DNA of 64,000 nucleotides from Martelella mediterranea (lineage in GTDB: Bacteria > Pseudomonadota > Alphaproteobacteria > Rhizobiales > Rhizobiaceae), in contig PVUG01000016.1 in assembly GCA_003001975.1 (NCBI GenBank), positions 32,644-96,643 of the forward strand, written 5' to 3'. Under the pieces are notes generated by a model that saw only the letters and a list, made by a program, of their open reading frames with translations, did not search any database and had not been told where the DNA came from. Both the position numbers and the translations under genes were made by a program. The stretch's first letter is position 1, and the number at the start of each line of letters is the position of its first letter. Below are positions 56,615 to 64,000 of this stretch, one piece after another.

Positions 56615-57292
56615 TCAGGTCTTTTCCAGTTCGCCCGTCTTCACGACAAGGCTCTCGTCTTCTGTCTCCTTCAGAAAACGGGCGAAATAGCGCGTGAGCT
56701 TCGGTATCTTGATCAATTCGTCGATCGAATATTTGTGTGCGTCACGAACCAGGCTCGACGGATTGAAATAGGCTTCGGCATTTTCAGGCGTGAGAACAAA
56801 GGGCGGCTTGCCTTCGCGCCCGAGAATATAGCTCATGACCAGCGCGCCGGTCCGGTGATTGCCCTCGATGAAAAGCTGCGGGCGGCTCAGCGCCCGTACG
56901 TAAATGCCGGCAGCCCGTTTGCGCACACCCTTGCCCGTATGGCGCTGATACCAGTCGACCAGTCCGCCGATATCGCCGTTATGGCGGTCGTAGAAATGCG
57001 ATTCGGTGCGCTCGATGTGATGCCGGAATTCTGCTCTGCTTTTTGCTGACGAACCGCACAGGACGATATGGTTGAGCTCGAGCAGGTGGTGAAATTCGCC
57101 CAGCTTGAGAATATCAGTTCCGTCGTTCAGGAGACGGTCAACATAGGCATATCCTTCCATCATGTGTTCGATGATGGAATCGGGCATGCTTTCGCGACGC
57201 ATCGTCAGGAGCATGTTGATGCGTTCGAACTGGCGCTGTGTGTCACGCAGTTTGGCTTCGATCTTCTCAAGGTCGAGGCTGTGTCTGAACAT
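56615..57292 (-). CDS. Fic-fold protein with degenerate catalytic motif
   Basis: 225 residues, helical. The C-terminal half has RPQLFIEGNHRTGALVMSYI where active Fic proteins have HPFxxGNGRxxR: the catalytic His is Gln, Gly is His, and the anion-binding Gly-Asn and Arg remain. So the fold is recognisable but AMP transfer as in canonical Fic is doubtful. No [ST]xxxE[GN] inhibitory motif was found. Start ATG 57292 (a TTG precedes it). It follows pstB on the same strand behind a terminator. Confidence 0.75.
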   Translation of the reverse strand: MFRHSLDLEKIEAKLRDTQRQFERINMLLTMRRESMPDSIIEHMMEGYAYVDRLLNDGTDILKLGEFHHLLELNHIVLCGSSAKSRAEFRHHIERTESHFYDRHNGDIGGLVDWYQRHTGKGVRKRAAGIYVRALSRPQLFIEGNHRTGALVMSYILGREGKPPFVLTPENAEAYFNPSSLVRDAHKYSIDELIKIPKLTRYFARFLKETEDESLVVKTGELEKT

Positions 57293-57347
57293 CAAACTCT
57301 TTCTGTTGCGTTCCGGGGCAGGCGCGGTTGGCGCATTATACCAAAAG

Positions 57348-57372
57348 GGCGGCTTTTGGGAAAAGCCGCCCG
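57348..57372 (-). terminator. Terminator at the end of the pst operon
   Basis: GGGCGGCTTTT (57348-57358) and AAAAGCCGCCC (57362-57372) form a perfect 11-bp stem with a 3-base loop, followed on the minus strand by TTTTGG. It lies 28 bp after the pstB stop and separates pstSCAB from the Fic-like gene. Confidence 0.85.
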
Positions 57373-57399
57373 AAAACGCTGCGATGGTTCGTTTCAGCC

Positions 57400-58227
57400 T
57401 TAGCTGAACTCACCCGAAAGATATTCCTTCGTGAGGTTTTCCTTCGGGTTTTCGAAAATCTGCTTGGTATCGCCGACTTCGACGAGGAAGCCGGTGCGGC
57501 CGCCCTGCGACATGTCGACGGAGAAGAACGCCGTCTTGTCGGCAACGCGGATCGCCTGCTGCATGTTGTGGGTCACAATCGCGACCGTGTAGTCCTTCTT
57601 CAGCTCCAGCATCAGTTCCTCGATCTGCCGCGTGGCGATCGGGTCGAGCGCGGAGCAGGGCTCGTCCATCAACAGAACCGTCGGCTCGGTGGCAATCGCA
57701 CGCGCGATGCACAGGCGCTGCTGCTGGCCGCCGGAAAGCGAGAGGCCATTCTGCTTCAGCTTGTCCTTGACCTCGTTCCAGAGCGCAGCGCGGCGCAGCG
57801 CCTTTTCGACGCGGCCGGAAATGTCGCCCTTGAAGCCGTTGAGGCGCAGGCCGAAGGCAACGTTTTCAAAGATGCTCATCGAGAACGGGTTCGGCTGCTG
57901 GAACACCATGCCGATGTGGCGGCGCACGACCACCGGGTCGACATTCTTGCCGTAGACGTCCTGGCCCAGGAAATGCACATGGCCTTCGAGGCGGAAGATC
58001 GGGATCAGGTCGTTCATGCGGTTGAGCGAGCGCAGCACCGTCGACTTGCCACAGCCCGACGGACCGATGAAGCCCGTGATCTTGCCTTTTTCGATATCGA
58101 CGGCGGCGTCGCGCACGGCCAGGAAATCGCCGTAGTAGATCTTGTCGATGTTCGCGCCGATGGCAACATCGCCGTGCTGCTGTGCGGCCGCGGCCTCAAT
58201 CTTGTTCATTTCCATTTCCGTAGACAT
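57400..58227 (-). CDS. pstB: Phosphate ABC transporter ATPase
   Basis: 275 residues. Walker [22 protein letters not shown]-loop [23 protein letters not shown] signature [17 protein letters not shown], Walker [16 protein letters not shown] and the H-loop VTHNMQQA are all intact. N-terminal extension of about 25 residues. It energises PstCA. Downstream of pstA by 18 bp. No phoU follows within the window. Confidence 0.97.
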   Translation of the reverse strand: MSTEMEMNKIEAAAAQQHGDVAIGANIDKIYYGDFLAVRDAAVDIEKGKITGFIGPSGCGKSTVLRSLNRMNDLIPIFRLEGHVHFLGQDVYGKNVDPVVVRRHIGMVFQQPNPFSMSIFENVAFGLRLNGFKGDISGRVEKALRRAALWNEVKDKLKQNGLSLSGGQQQRLCIARAIATEPTVLLMDEPCSALDPIATRQIEELMLELKKDYTVAIVTHNMQQAIRVADKTAFFSVDMSQGGRTGFLVEVGDTKQIFENPKENLTKEYLSGEFS

Positions 58228-58245
58228 GATAATCGACCTTTTCTC

Positions 58246-59148
58246 CTACACGCGGCGAGTGCCGAACGAGCGACTGAGAATGTTGAAGACAAGCACGATC
58301 AGAACCAGAACAAGAGAGGCTGTCCATGCAAGTTCAATCTGGTTTTCATAGGGCATTGCCGAGAAGTTATAGATCAAAATCGACAATGATGCTGTCGGCT
58401 CGGTAAAGCTCCCGATCCAGTAATTCGAAAAAAGCGCCGTAAACAGCAGCGGGGCCGATTCACCGGACGCGCCCGCCACTGCAAGCATTACACCGGTCAT
58501 AACACCTGGAAGGGCGGTCGGCAAAACAATTTTGGTCGCAACCTGTGTCGAATTGCAGCCCATTCCGTAGGCGGCATCCTTCATCCGCTGGGGCACCATC
58601 CGGAAGGCCTGTTCGGCCGTCAAAAGCACGGTCGGCAGCATCAGGATCGACAGCGAAACACCGCCGGCAATCGCCGAATAGGTCTTCATCACGACCACCA
58701 GCCAGGCATAGACGAAGACACCGGAGAGGATCGAGGGAAATCCGGTCAGGACCTTGCCGACGAAACGGATCAGCGCAGATATCCTGCCATCGGGATTGAT
58801 AAGTCCGGTATAAAGGCCGCCGAGAACGCCGACCGGGATCGAGATCAGCGATGCAATCGCAACCATGACCAGTGTGCCGACGATGGCGTTGCCGATGCCG
58901 CCGCCCTGTTCGAAGGGGGCAGGCGGAAGCTCGGTGAAGATGGCCGCCGAGAGCCGCAAACCGCCACGGCTGATCAGCATCCACAGAACCGAGATCAGCG
59001 GGATGGCGGCGATGCCGGCCAGCACCCACAGGATCACGGTCTGGATGAAGTTCATCAGCGTGCGGCGCTCGCCGAAGGAAAAGCTGAGATTGGGGTCGCC
59101 AAGGGCGACCACTTCGGGGTTCATCGTTGTCTGGTCCGTCGTGCTCAT
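58246..59148 (-). CDS. pstA: Phosphate ABC transporter permease PstA
   Basis: 300 residues with six helices after an N-terminal cytosolic tail. LISIPVGVLGGLYTGLINPD, GFPSILSGVFVYAWLVVVMK and AYGMGCNSTQVATKIVLPTA (the EAA-like loop touching PstB) are typical. Forms the channel with PstC. Downstream of pstC by 13 bp. Confidence 0.96.
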   Translation of the reverse strand: MSTTDQTTMNPEVVALGDPNLSFSFGERRTLMNFIQTVILWVLAGIAAIPLISVLWMLISRGGLRLSAAIFTELPPAPFEQGGGIGNAIVGTLVMVAIASLISIPVGVLGGLYTGLINPDGRISALIRFVGKVLTGFPSILSGVFVYAWLVVVMKTYSAIAGGVSLSILMLPTVLLTAEQAFRMVPQRMKDAAYGMGCNSTQVATKIVLPTALPGVMTGVMLAVAGASGESAPLLFTALFSNYWIGSFTEPTASLSILIYNFSAMPYENQIELAWTASLVLVLIVLVFNILSRSFGTRRV

Positions 59149-59161
59149 GATCTGATCATCC

Positions 59162-60133
59162 TCAGGTGACGGTCTGGCGGGAGGTATAATTCATGATGAT
59201 CGTGCCGATGATATTGACGGCCATGGTGATCACCAGAAGAACGACGGCGGCGTACATCAGCGGGCCGATCTGGTTGGCGCCGGCTTCCGGGAAGGTGGAG
59301 GCGAGCAGCGAGGCCAGCGTGGTGGCCGGCGAAAACAGCGACAGCGTGACGTGCTGGGCGTTGCCGATCAGCATCGCCAGCGCCATGGTTTCACCAAGCG
59401 CCCGGCCGAAACCGAGAACCAGCGAGGCGAAGATGCCGCCGGACGCCGTCGGGATGATCACCTTGCGGATTGCTTCCCACTTGGTCGTGCCCATGCCGTA
59501 GGCCGCTTCCTGGATCTTCATCGGGATTGCCTTGAAGGCATCCTGGGAGATCGCCGCAACGGTCGGCAGGATCATGATCGACAGCACGATCATGGCCGGA
59601 AACATGCCGGGGCCGGCAAGCTTGGTCGAAAAGAACGGGATGAAGGACAGGGTATCGTGCAGCCAGTTGGCGACCGGGCGGATTGCCGGGATCAGAACGT
59701 AGATGCCCCAGAGGCCGTAAACCACCGAAGGGATGGCGGCAAGCATCTCGACGATCAGCCGGAAGACCCAGGCCAGGCGCGCGTTCAAAAAGCCCTGTGT
59801 CAGAAAGATCGCAACCGCAATGCCGAGGACGCCGCCGAAAAGCAGGGCCAGAAGCGAGGAATAAAGCGTCCCCCAGATTTCGGCGAGGATACCGTATTCA
59901 TTGGTATTGGGATTCCAGACAACGGTCGTCAGAAAGCTGAGGCCGTATTCGCGCATGGCGGGGGCAGCCTGTGCGCCAAGCTTCCAGAAGATGTAGACCA
60001 GAAGCAGGATGGTCAGAACGCCGGCGGCCAGCGTCAGGATACGAAAGGATTTGTCGTAACCGTATTCGAAAGCGGTCGGCGGTCTCGAAACACTGCCGTC
60101 TTCAGGCAATGTGTTTTTCGTGTTGTCGGCCAT
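59162..60133 (-). CDS. pstC: Phosphate ABC transporter permease PstC
   Basis: 323 residues. LAEIWGTLYSSLLALLFGGV, LAAIPSVVYGLWGIYVLIPA and AAYGMGTTKWEAIRKVIIPT (EAA loop) identify the PstC subunit; the N-terminal about 35 residues are cytosolic. AGGAGCCCGCTTG precedes ATG 60133; a TTG just upstream is less likely. It is 135 bp from pstS. Confidence 0.96.
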   Translation of the reverse strand: MADNTKNTLPEDGSVSRPPTAFEYGYDKSFRILTLAAGVLTILLLVYIFWKLGAQAAPAMREYGLSFLTTVVWNPNTNEYGILAEIWGTLYSSLLALLFGGVLGIAVAIFLTQGFLNARLAWVFRLIVEMLAAIPSVVYGLWGIYVLIPAIRPVANWLHDTLSFIPFFSTKLAGPGMFPAMIVLSIMILPTVAAISQDAFKAIPMKIQEAAYGMGTTKWEAIRKVIIPTASGGIFASLVLGFGRALGETMALAMLIGNAQHVTLSLFSPATTLASLLASTFPEAGANQIGPLMYAAVVLLVITMAVNIIGTIIMNYTSRQTVT

Positions 60134-60268
60134 CAAGCGGGCTCCTACTGGCGAAGATCGGGGCTATCCCGGTGATCTTGTCGTTGGCGCAAGCGCAAAC
60201 GGATCCTGAACTGAGAAAGCCGGGGCGCATGACAATACGCCCCGGCACAAGACAGCGTGCTGTCTCGA

Positions 60269-61303
60269 TTACTTGATTTCTTCCATCGACTTGCGATCAA
60301 GTTCGATGACGTTTTCCGGAAGCGGGATGTAGCCGAGCTTGTCGGACATTTCCTGACCGGTGGTCAGGCCGTAGTCGACCATCTTCTTCAGGGCAGCAAC
60401 GGTATCGGCGTCCTGGCCTTCCTTGTAGAAGAGCAGCCAGGTGAACGTCGAAATCGGGTAAGCCTGTTCACCCTTGGGGTCGGTGATGAAAGCGCGGTTG
60501 TTGTCGTCGAATTCGGCGGAAGCCAGAGCGGCCTTACCGGCATCGGCGCCAGCGCTTACGTAGTTGCCGGCCTGGTTTTCAAGCATGGCGTAAGGCGTGT
60601 TGGTCTGCTTGGCATAGCCGTATTCGATGTAGCCGATCGCGCCGGGCGTCTGCTTGATCGTGGCGGTGATGCCCTGGTTGCCCGGAGCGGCGATGAAGTT
60701 CGAAGCCTTCGGCCACGGAACGGTCTTGCCAGCGCCGACAGTGCTTTCGAAATCGGAGCTGATGGCGGCCAGATGATTGGTAAAGTTGAAGCTCGTGCCC
60801 GAAGAATCGGCGCGAACGACAACCGTGATGTCTTCGTCGGGCAGGTCGACGCCGTCATTGGCGGCAGCGATGGCCGGATCGTTCCACTTGGTGACTTCGC
60901 CGAGGAAGATCTTCGGATAAACATCGCGGGGCAGCTTCAGGTCGGAAACGCCATCAAGGTTGAAGGCGAGAACAACTTCGCCGGCCGTCATCGGCAGAAG
61001 CACGACACCGCCGTCGATCTTGGCGATTTCTTCATCGTCCATGGCCGCATCGGAAGCAGCAAAGTCGACGACGCCATTGGTGAAGTCTTCGATACCGGCG
61101 CCGGAACCCTTCGACTGGTAGTTGACTTCAATACCGGTCTTCTGGCCAAAATCCTTAAACCAGGCCGAGTAGAGCGGGAAGGGGAAAGAGGCGCCGGAGC
61201 CCGTCAGCTGAACGTCCTGAGCCTGTGCGACAGTGCCGGACACCAGCATGGCGGTTGCAACGGCTGCGACCTTAGCGCCCTTGGAGAAATTTCCGATTTT
61301 CAT
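60269..61303 (-). CDS. pstS: Phosphate ABC transporter substrate-binding protein
   Basis: 344 residues with a signal peptide ending in VAQAQD. LTGSGASFPFPLYSAWFKDF, YQSKGSGAGIEDFTNGVVDF (phosphate loop) and DSSGTSFNFTNHLAA are PstS signatures. It captures periplasmic phosphate. ATG 61301-61303 is chosen by the signal peptide; the frame runs 44 codons further upstream into AT-rich promoter DNA. First gene of pstSCAB; a Pho box lies 120 bp upstream. Confidence 0.97.
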   Translation of the reverse strand: MKIGNFSKGAKVAAVATAMLVSGTVAQAQDVQLTGSGASFPFPLYSAWFKDFGQKTGIEVNYQSKGSGAGIEDFTNGVVDFAASDAAMDDEEIAKIDGGVVLLPMTAGEVVLAFNLDGVSDLKLPRDVYPKIFLGEVTKWNDPAIAAANDGVDLPDEDITVVVRADSSGTSFNFTNHLAAISSDFESTVGAGKTVPWPKASNFIAAPGNQGITATIKQTPGAIGYIEYGYAKQTNTPYAMLENQAGNYVSAGADAGKAALASAEFDDNNRAFITDPKGEQAYPISTFTWLLFYKEGQDADTVAALKKMVDYGLTTGQEMSDKLGYIPLPENVIELDRKSMEEIK

Positions 61304-61424
61304 CAGATAGCCCTTTTGAGGTTTGGTTGAAAACGGAAGTCCTATAACAACGAAATAATTCCAAGCATAGCATGTTGTAAAAAATTCATATTCGCGTGGA
61401 TATCCTGCATTTTCTTTAAAAAAA

Positions 61425-61456
61425 GTGTCACACAACAGTCATAAAACTGTCATAAA
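61425..61456 (+). promoter_or_regulatory. Pho box (PhoB-binding direct repeats)
   Basis: On the plus strand three 11-bp-spaced half sites occur: GTGTCA (61425), CAGTCATA (61436) and CTGTCATA (61447). The last two give CAGTCATAAAACTGTCAT, one base from the E. coli consensus. pstS reads away on the minus strand, so by the usual polarity this box faces the ThrE-like gene. Confidence 0.75.
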
Positions 61457-61690
61457 TAAAATCGACTTGACGCAGTATTTGACGTTTCTGGTTTTTTTGC
61501 CTTTCCCGACTGTCCCCCATTTCCCCGCAGCCGCGCTTTGGATACGATGGGCAAAGGGTTCGCATCGCCTGCTTGACATAGCGCAAGGCGAATGCGCAGC
61601 CGCCCTCTAATTTCGCCGCTGGCCGGAAGCGCTTTGCCGGCGGCCATCCAGAACGTCGCTTACAGATCCGCCTATGCAACAGGAGACGCA

Positions 61691-63028
61691 ATGACTGAAA
61701 CAGGCACCCCGGCCCGGCATGCAGAGGGGCCGCATGAGGATACCGTGGCTGAACTGCTCCTGCGGCAAAGGGCGCTGGAAAAGACAGCGTTGATAGCGCT
61801 GGAGGCGGGACGTATCCTCATGGAAACCGGTGCGAAGTCGGCCGTCGTTCGCGAAGGGGTTCGCAAGGTTGCGCTGGGGCTGGGCGTCACAAGCGTCGAT
61901 ATCCGGGTCGGTTTCGCCTCGATTGCGACCACGGTGGGCGATGGCGTGTGTACCTCGACCCATATGGCCGGGGTCGGGCATCATGGCGTGAACATGCGGA
62001 TCAATCATCGCGTTCGCGAAATCTGCGCCGAGGTCGGCAGAGGGGGGATGACCCCGCAGGCAGTCGAGGACAAGCTTTCAAAGGCCCAGCGCGACACGCT
62101 GAAGCATCACAAGGCGCTCAATGTGTTTGCCGCCGGGCTTGCCTGCGCGGCATTCGGCCGGCTTCTGGGCGCGGATGCGCCGGCCTTTGTGACAACGCTG
62201 ATCGCCAGCATGGTCGGCCAGTATATCCGGCTCGTTCTGCTTGAGCGTCATTATAATGCCTTCGTCGTCACGGCCACGGTGGCGTTTGCCGCTGCCGTGC
62301 TTTCCGGGCTGGGGGCGATGGCCATGGGCAGCACCATGATCGATACCTCGATGAGTGCTGCGGTGCTGATGCTGGTCCCGGGCGTGCCGTCGATGAATGC
62401 GCAGACCGACATCATGGAAGGATTTCCAACGCTCGGCAGCGCGCGCTTCGTGACCGTCGCGATGATTCTCGTATTCATTACGCTGGGGGTCGGTGCGGCT
62501 CATATCGTGCTTGGCGGCGGATTGCAGGATGCCCCGAAATCCGCGCCCAACATTGCCCATCACGCGTTTTTCGGCGCGGTTGCTGCGGCAGGCTTCGGGG
62601 TGCTGTTCAATTTCGGCTATCGCAATCTCGGCTGGGCCGCGCTGGCAGGCGCGCTGGCGCTGGCGGTGCGGACTTTGTGCATGCTGCACGGCTGGCCGCT
62701 AGAGGCGGCATCCTTTGCCGCTGCCGTTGCCGTGGCGCTGGTGGTCGAGCTTTCCTACAACACACCGTTTCCGGTCCGGCGCGTGGGCAATGCCATCGCG
62801 GTTGCCGGTTGCATCCCCATGGTGCCGGGCAGCGCGGCGGCCCACTGGATCATCGGTCTCCTGGAAATCACCGTCCAGCCGCTCGAAAAATCCGACATGA
62901 TGCTGGCCGCCACCACAAGTGCCGGGCTGCAGGTGATCTTCACAGTTGGCGCGATCGGTGCAGGGCTTACCATGATCTCCTCGACATTCCGCAGGCCGGA
63001 ATTCCCAACGCGCGATCACGAGGATTAA
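61691..63028 (+). CDS. ThrE-type threonine/serine exporter (fused two-domain form)
   Basis: 445 residues. The N-terminal soluble domain (ALEKTALIALEAGRILMETG then AKSAVVREGVRKVALGLGVT) is DUF1212/ThrE; about ten helices follow, including the second half (DUF3815-like) with AGCIPMVPGSAAAHWIIGLL. In many bacteria the halves are separate genes; here they are fused. AGGAG precedes ATG 61691. The Pho box 240 bp upstream might regulate it. The gap 61457-61690 shows no other gene. Confidence 0.85.
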   Translation: MTETGTPARHAEGPHEDTVAELLLRQRALEKTALIALEAGRILMETGAKSAVVREGVRKVALGLGVTSVDIRVGFASIATTVGDGVCTSTHMAGVGHHGVNMRINHRVREICAEVGRGGMTPQAVEDKLSKAQRDTLKHHKALNVFAAGLACAAFGRLLGADAPAFVTTLIASMVGQYIRLVLLERHYNAFVVTATVAFAAAVLSGLGAMAMGSTMIDTSMSAAVLMLVPGVPSMNAQTDIMEGFPTLGSARFVTVAMILVFITLGVGAAHIVLGGGLQDAPKSAPNIAHHAFFGAVAAAGFGVLFNFGYRNLGWAALAGALALAVRTLCMLHGWPLEAASFAAAVAVALVVELSYNTPFPVRRVGNAIAVAGCIPMVPGSAAAHWIIGLLEITVQPLEKSDMMLAATTSAGLQVIFTVGAIGAGLTMISSTFRRPEFPTRDHED

Positions 63029-63117
63029 GATCCGGTCGAAGTGCAACGCAATACGGTCATTGTTTTGTCGATTGATCGTGTTTTCGCGCAGGCTCATCAA
63101 CACGTGACGGAGGCGTC

Positions 63118-63588
63118 ATGAATCCGTTCGTCATTATCGTTGGGGCCGTGTGCCTGCCGCTTGTCGCGTCGGTGATACTGGCCTGTGTGAGCCGGTGGAT
63201 GTGGGCCGCTGCCGCCATGATCATCACCGCCATGCCGCTTCAGCTTCTGGGGTTCACCGGTACGTGTACGCAGGGCGCGGATGGGACATTCATCACAGGC
63301 AGCATTCTGTCGGCGCCGCTGTTGTTCATTGCGATCTGTTTCATCCTGTGGGCATCGTTCAAACGCACGGCAAACCGGAGCACCGGCATGTTCGCGGCGG
63401 CTTTATCGCTGATTCTGCTTGCCCTGACGCGGAATGCCTGGCTGGGTGCTGTTTTCCACGGTTCTCCCTGCGGGGCGGACTATCTTCACGCCAGCCGTCC
63501 GGAGGGACTGCTCATCATTCTCGGCGGCTATCTTGCATTGCCGCTTCTTGTCACGGTCTGTGGGGTCTGGAGCGCCAGCAGGGCCTGA
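63118..63588 (+). CDS. Hypothetical four-helix membrane protein
   Basis: 156 residues with about four membrane helices: PFVIIVGAVCLPLVASVILA, MWAAAAMIITAMPLQLLGFT, LLFIAICFILWASF and LLIILGGYLALPLLVTVCGV. Two cysteines in the periplasmic-side loops (GTCTQG and GSPCGAD) could pair. I recognise no family. A ribosome binding site GGAGG precedes ATG 63118. It follows the ThrE-like gene by 89 bp. Confidence 0.7.
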   Translation: MNPFVIIVGAVCLPLVASVILACVSRWMWAAAAMIITAMPLQLLGFTGTCTQGADGTFITGSILSAPLLFIAICFILWASFKRTANRSTGMFAAALSLILLALTRNAWLGAVFHGSPCGADYLHASRPEGLLIILGGYLALPLLVTVCGVWSASRA

Positions 63589-63641
63589 CCGAAGAGCCGG
63601 AGACGAACAGGTCTGTACCGCGCATAAGCACTTCCACAGGT

Positions 63642-63670
63642 GTCATGCTCGGACCTGATCCGAGCATCCA
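63642..63670. repeat. Palindromic unit, third copy
   Basis: 29 bp of the same kind as the 47.2-kb units, centred on GCTCGGACCTGATCCGAGC with an outer GTCAT...ATCCA. It begins 53 bp after the hypothetical gene. Confidence 0.65.
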
Positions 63671-63725
63671 TTAAACCAAGCCCTTGATGATGAATACTCG
63701 TTCGTGACCGTACGTCGTATGTCGA

Positions 63726-63751
63726 TGGATCCTCGGGTCGAGCCCGAGGAT
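63726..63751. repeat. Palindromic unit, fourth copy
   Basis: TGGATCCTCGGGTCGAGCCC followed by GAGGAT: inverted partner of the unit at 63642-63670, mirroring the paired arrangement seen after cysS. Confidence 0.65.
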
Positions 63752-63780
63752 TGTTTGTTGAAAACGGTCTATTGTTAAAG

Positions 63781-63810
63781 CGGGACTGCGGGCTTGTCCC
63801 CGCAGTCCCG
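63781..63810. repeat. Perfect hairpin, 12-bp stem
   Basis: CGGGACTGCGGG (63781-63792) pairs with CCCGCAGTCCCG (63799-63810) around a six-base loop. Not followed by a U-run, so a repeat unit rather than a plain terminator. The remaining DNA to 63950 shows no gene. Confidence 0.6.
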
Positions 63811-63950
63811 GCGACAGGCGACCGTCCGAGGATTGGGACAGCACCCCAGGTCATCAAGGCTCCCTGCCGCCTTTTGCTTCACCGCTTGGAGAGTTGATTG
63901 GGCATAAGACGCCCGCAAACAATCCTAAGCCCGCAAAGGATAGCAGGACA

Positions 63951-64000
63951 ATGGACATTTTGCACACTGCACCGCATCGATGCTTCGGCATTGATGTCGC
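63951..64000 (+). CDS. Possible N-terminus of an IS110-type transposase (truncated by window)
   Basis: ATG 63951 has AGGACA just upstream and encodes MDILHTAPHRCFGIDV up to the window end. The segment FGIDV resembles the start of the DEDD domain in IS110 transposases (xGIDVxK), but 16 residues are too few to be sure; any RNase H-fold or actin-fold ATPase can begin similarly. Confidence 0.3.
   Translation, partial: MDILHTAPHRCFGIDV

Noticed and set aside
1..64000. CRISPR arrays, tRNA/rRNA genes, prophage or restriction-modification genes
   Set aside because: No regularly spaced repeats, cloverleaf-like tRNA with intact arms, phage structural genes or methylase/endonuclease motifs were seen on either strand by eye. 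A tRNAscan or CRISPR search was not possible here.

Overview
The window reads as a chromosomal core segment of an alphaproteobacterium of the order Hyphomicrobiales (Rhizobiales), probably close to Rhizobiaceae/Martelella-type genera (genus is a guess). The pointers are GC-rich coding with rhizobial gene order (rpsB-tsf-pyrH-frr-uppS-cdsA-rseP-bamA-lpxD-fabZ-lpxA-lpxI-lpxB), LpxI instead of LpxH, the Brucella-type envelope protein EipB, an alphaproteobacterial SspB, a circularly permuted two-piece tmRNA gene and an ilv attenuator.

Layout. 1-4.5 kb: end of an SMC/YhaN-like ATPase, then a minus-strand group (RidA, glycerophosphodiesterase, GNAT, HIT protein, MgtC-like), then eipB. 4.6-18 kb: a long plus-strand block for translation factors (rpsB, tsf, frr), UMP kinase, undecaprenyl-PP and CDP-diacylglycerol synthesis, site-2 protease, BamA and the lipid A pathway, closed by a bidirectional terminator facing rplM-rpsI. 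19-27 kb: VOC protein, tRNA methyltransferase, murI, divergent mntH/mntR with two MntR-type operators, an ArsR-like regulator, a HerA-like ATPase, small DUF1127, DUF4169 and ribbon-helix-helix genes, and sspB. 27.1-27.4 kb: ssrA. 27.5-38 kb: thyA-folA, hflK-hflC-DUF2065-degP, GNAT/serB divergent from miaA, and ilvBN behind a leader peptide and attenuator. 38-45 kb: LysE exporter, an ECF sigma factor with no proper stop codon, a COG4315 secreted protein, a RecD-like helicase, a betaine-type binding protein, cobU, a TSUP permease, a nucleoside hydrolase and an L,D-transpeptidase. 45.6-51 kb: cysS with an aberrant 3' portion, a repeat-bearing scar, VOC, GFA, cimA, rarD. 51-57 kb: GST, icd, pseudouridine catabolism (psuK-psuG), AcuI-like reductase, and a Fic-fold protein with a degenerate motif. 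57.4-61.5 kb: pstSCAB with a Pho box. 61.6-64 kb: ThrE-like exporter, a small membrane protein, palindromic repeats and the possible start of an IS110-type transposase.

Most of the window is housekeeping DNA. I found no CRISPR array, prophage or defence island. The stretches that depart from the ordinary are the 3' end of cysS with its downstream scar (46.65-47.51 kb), the run-on ECF sigma gene antisense to lysE, the Fic-like protein without its catalytic histidine, and the orientation of the Pho box. No clear new multi-gene system is visible.
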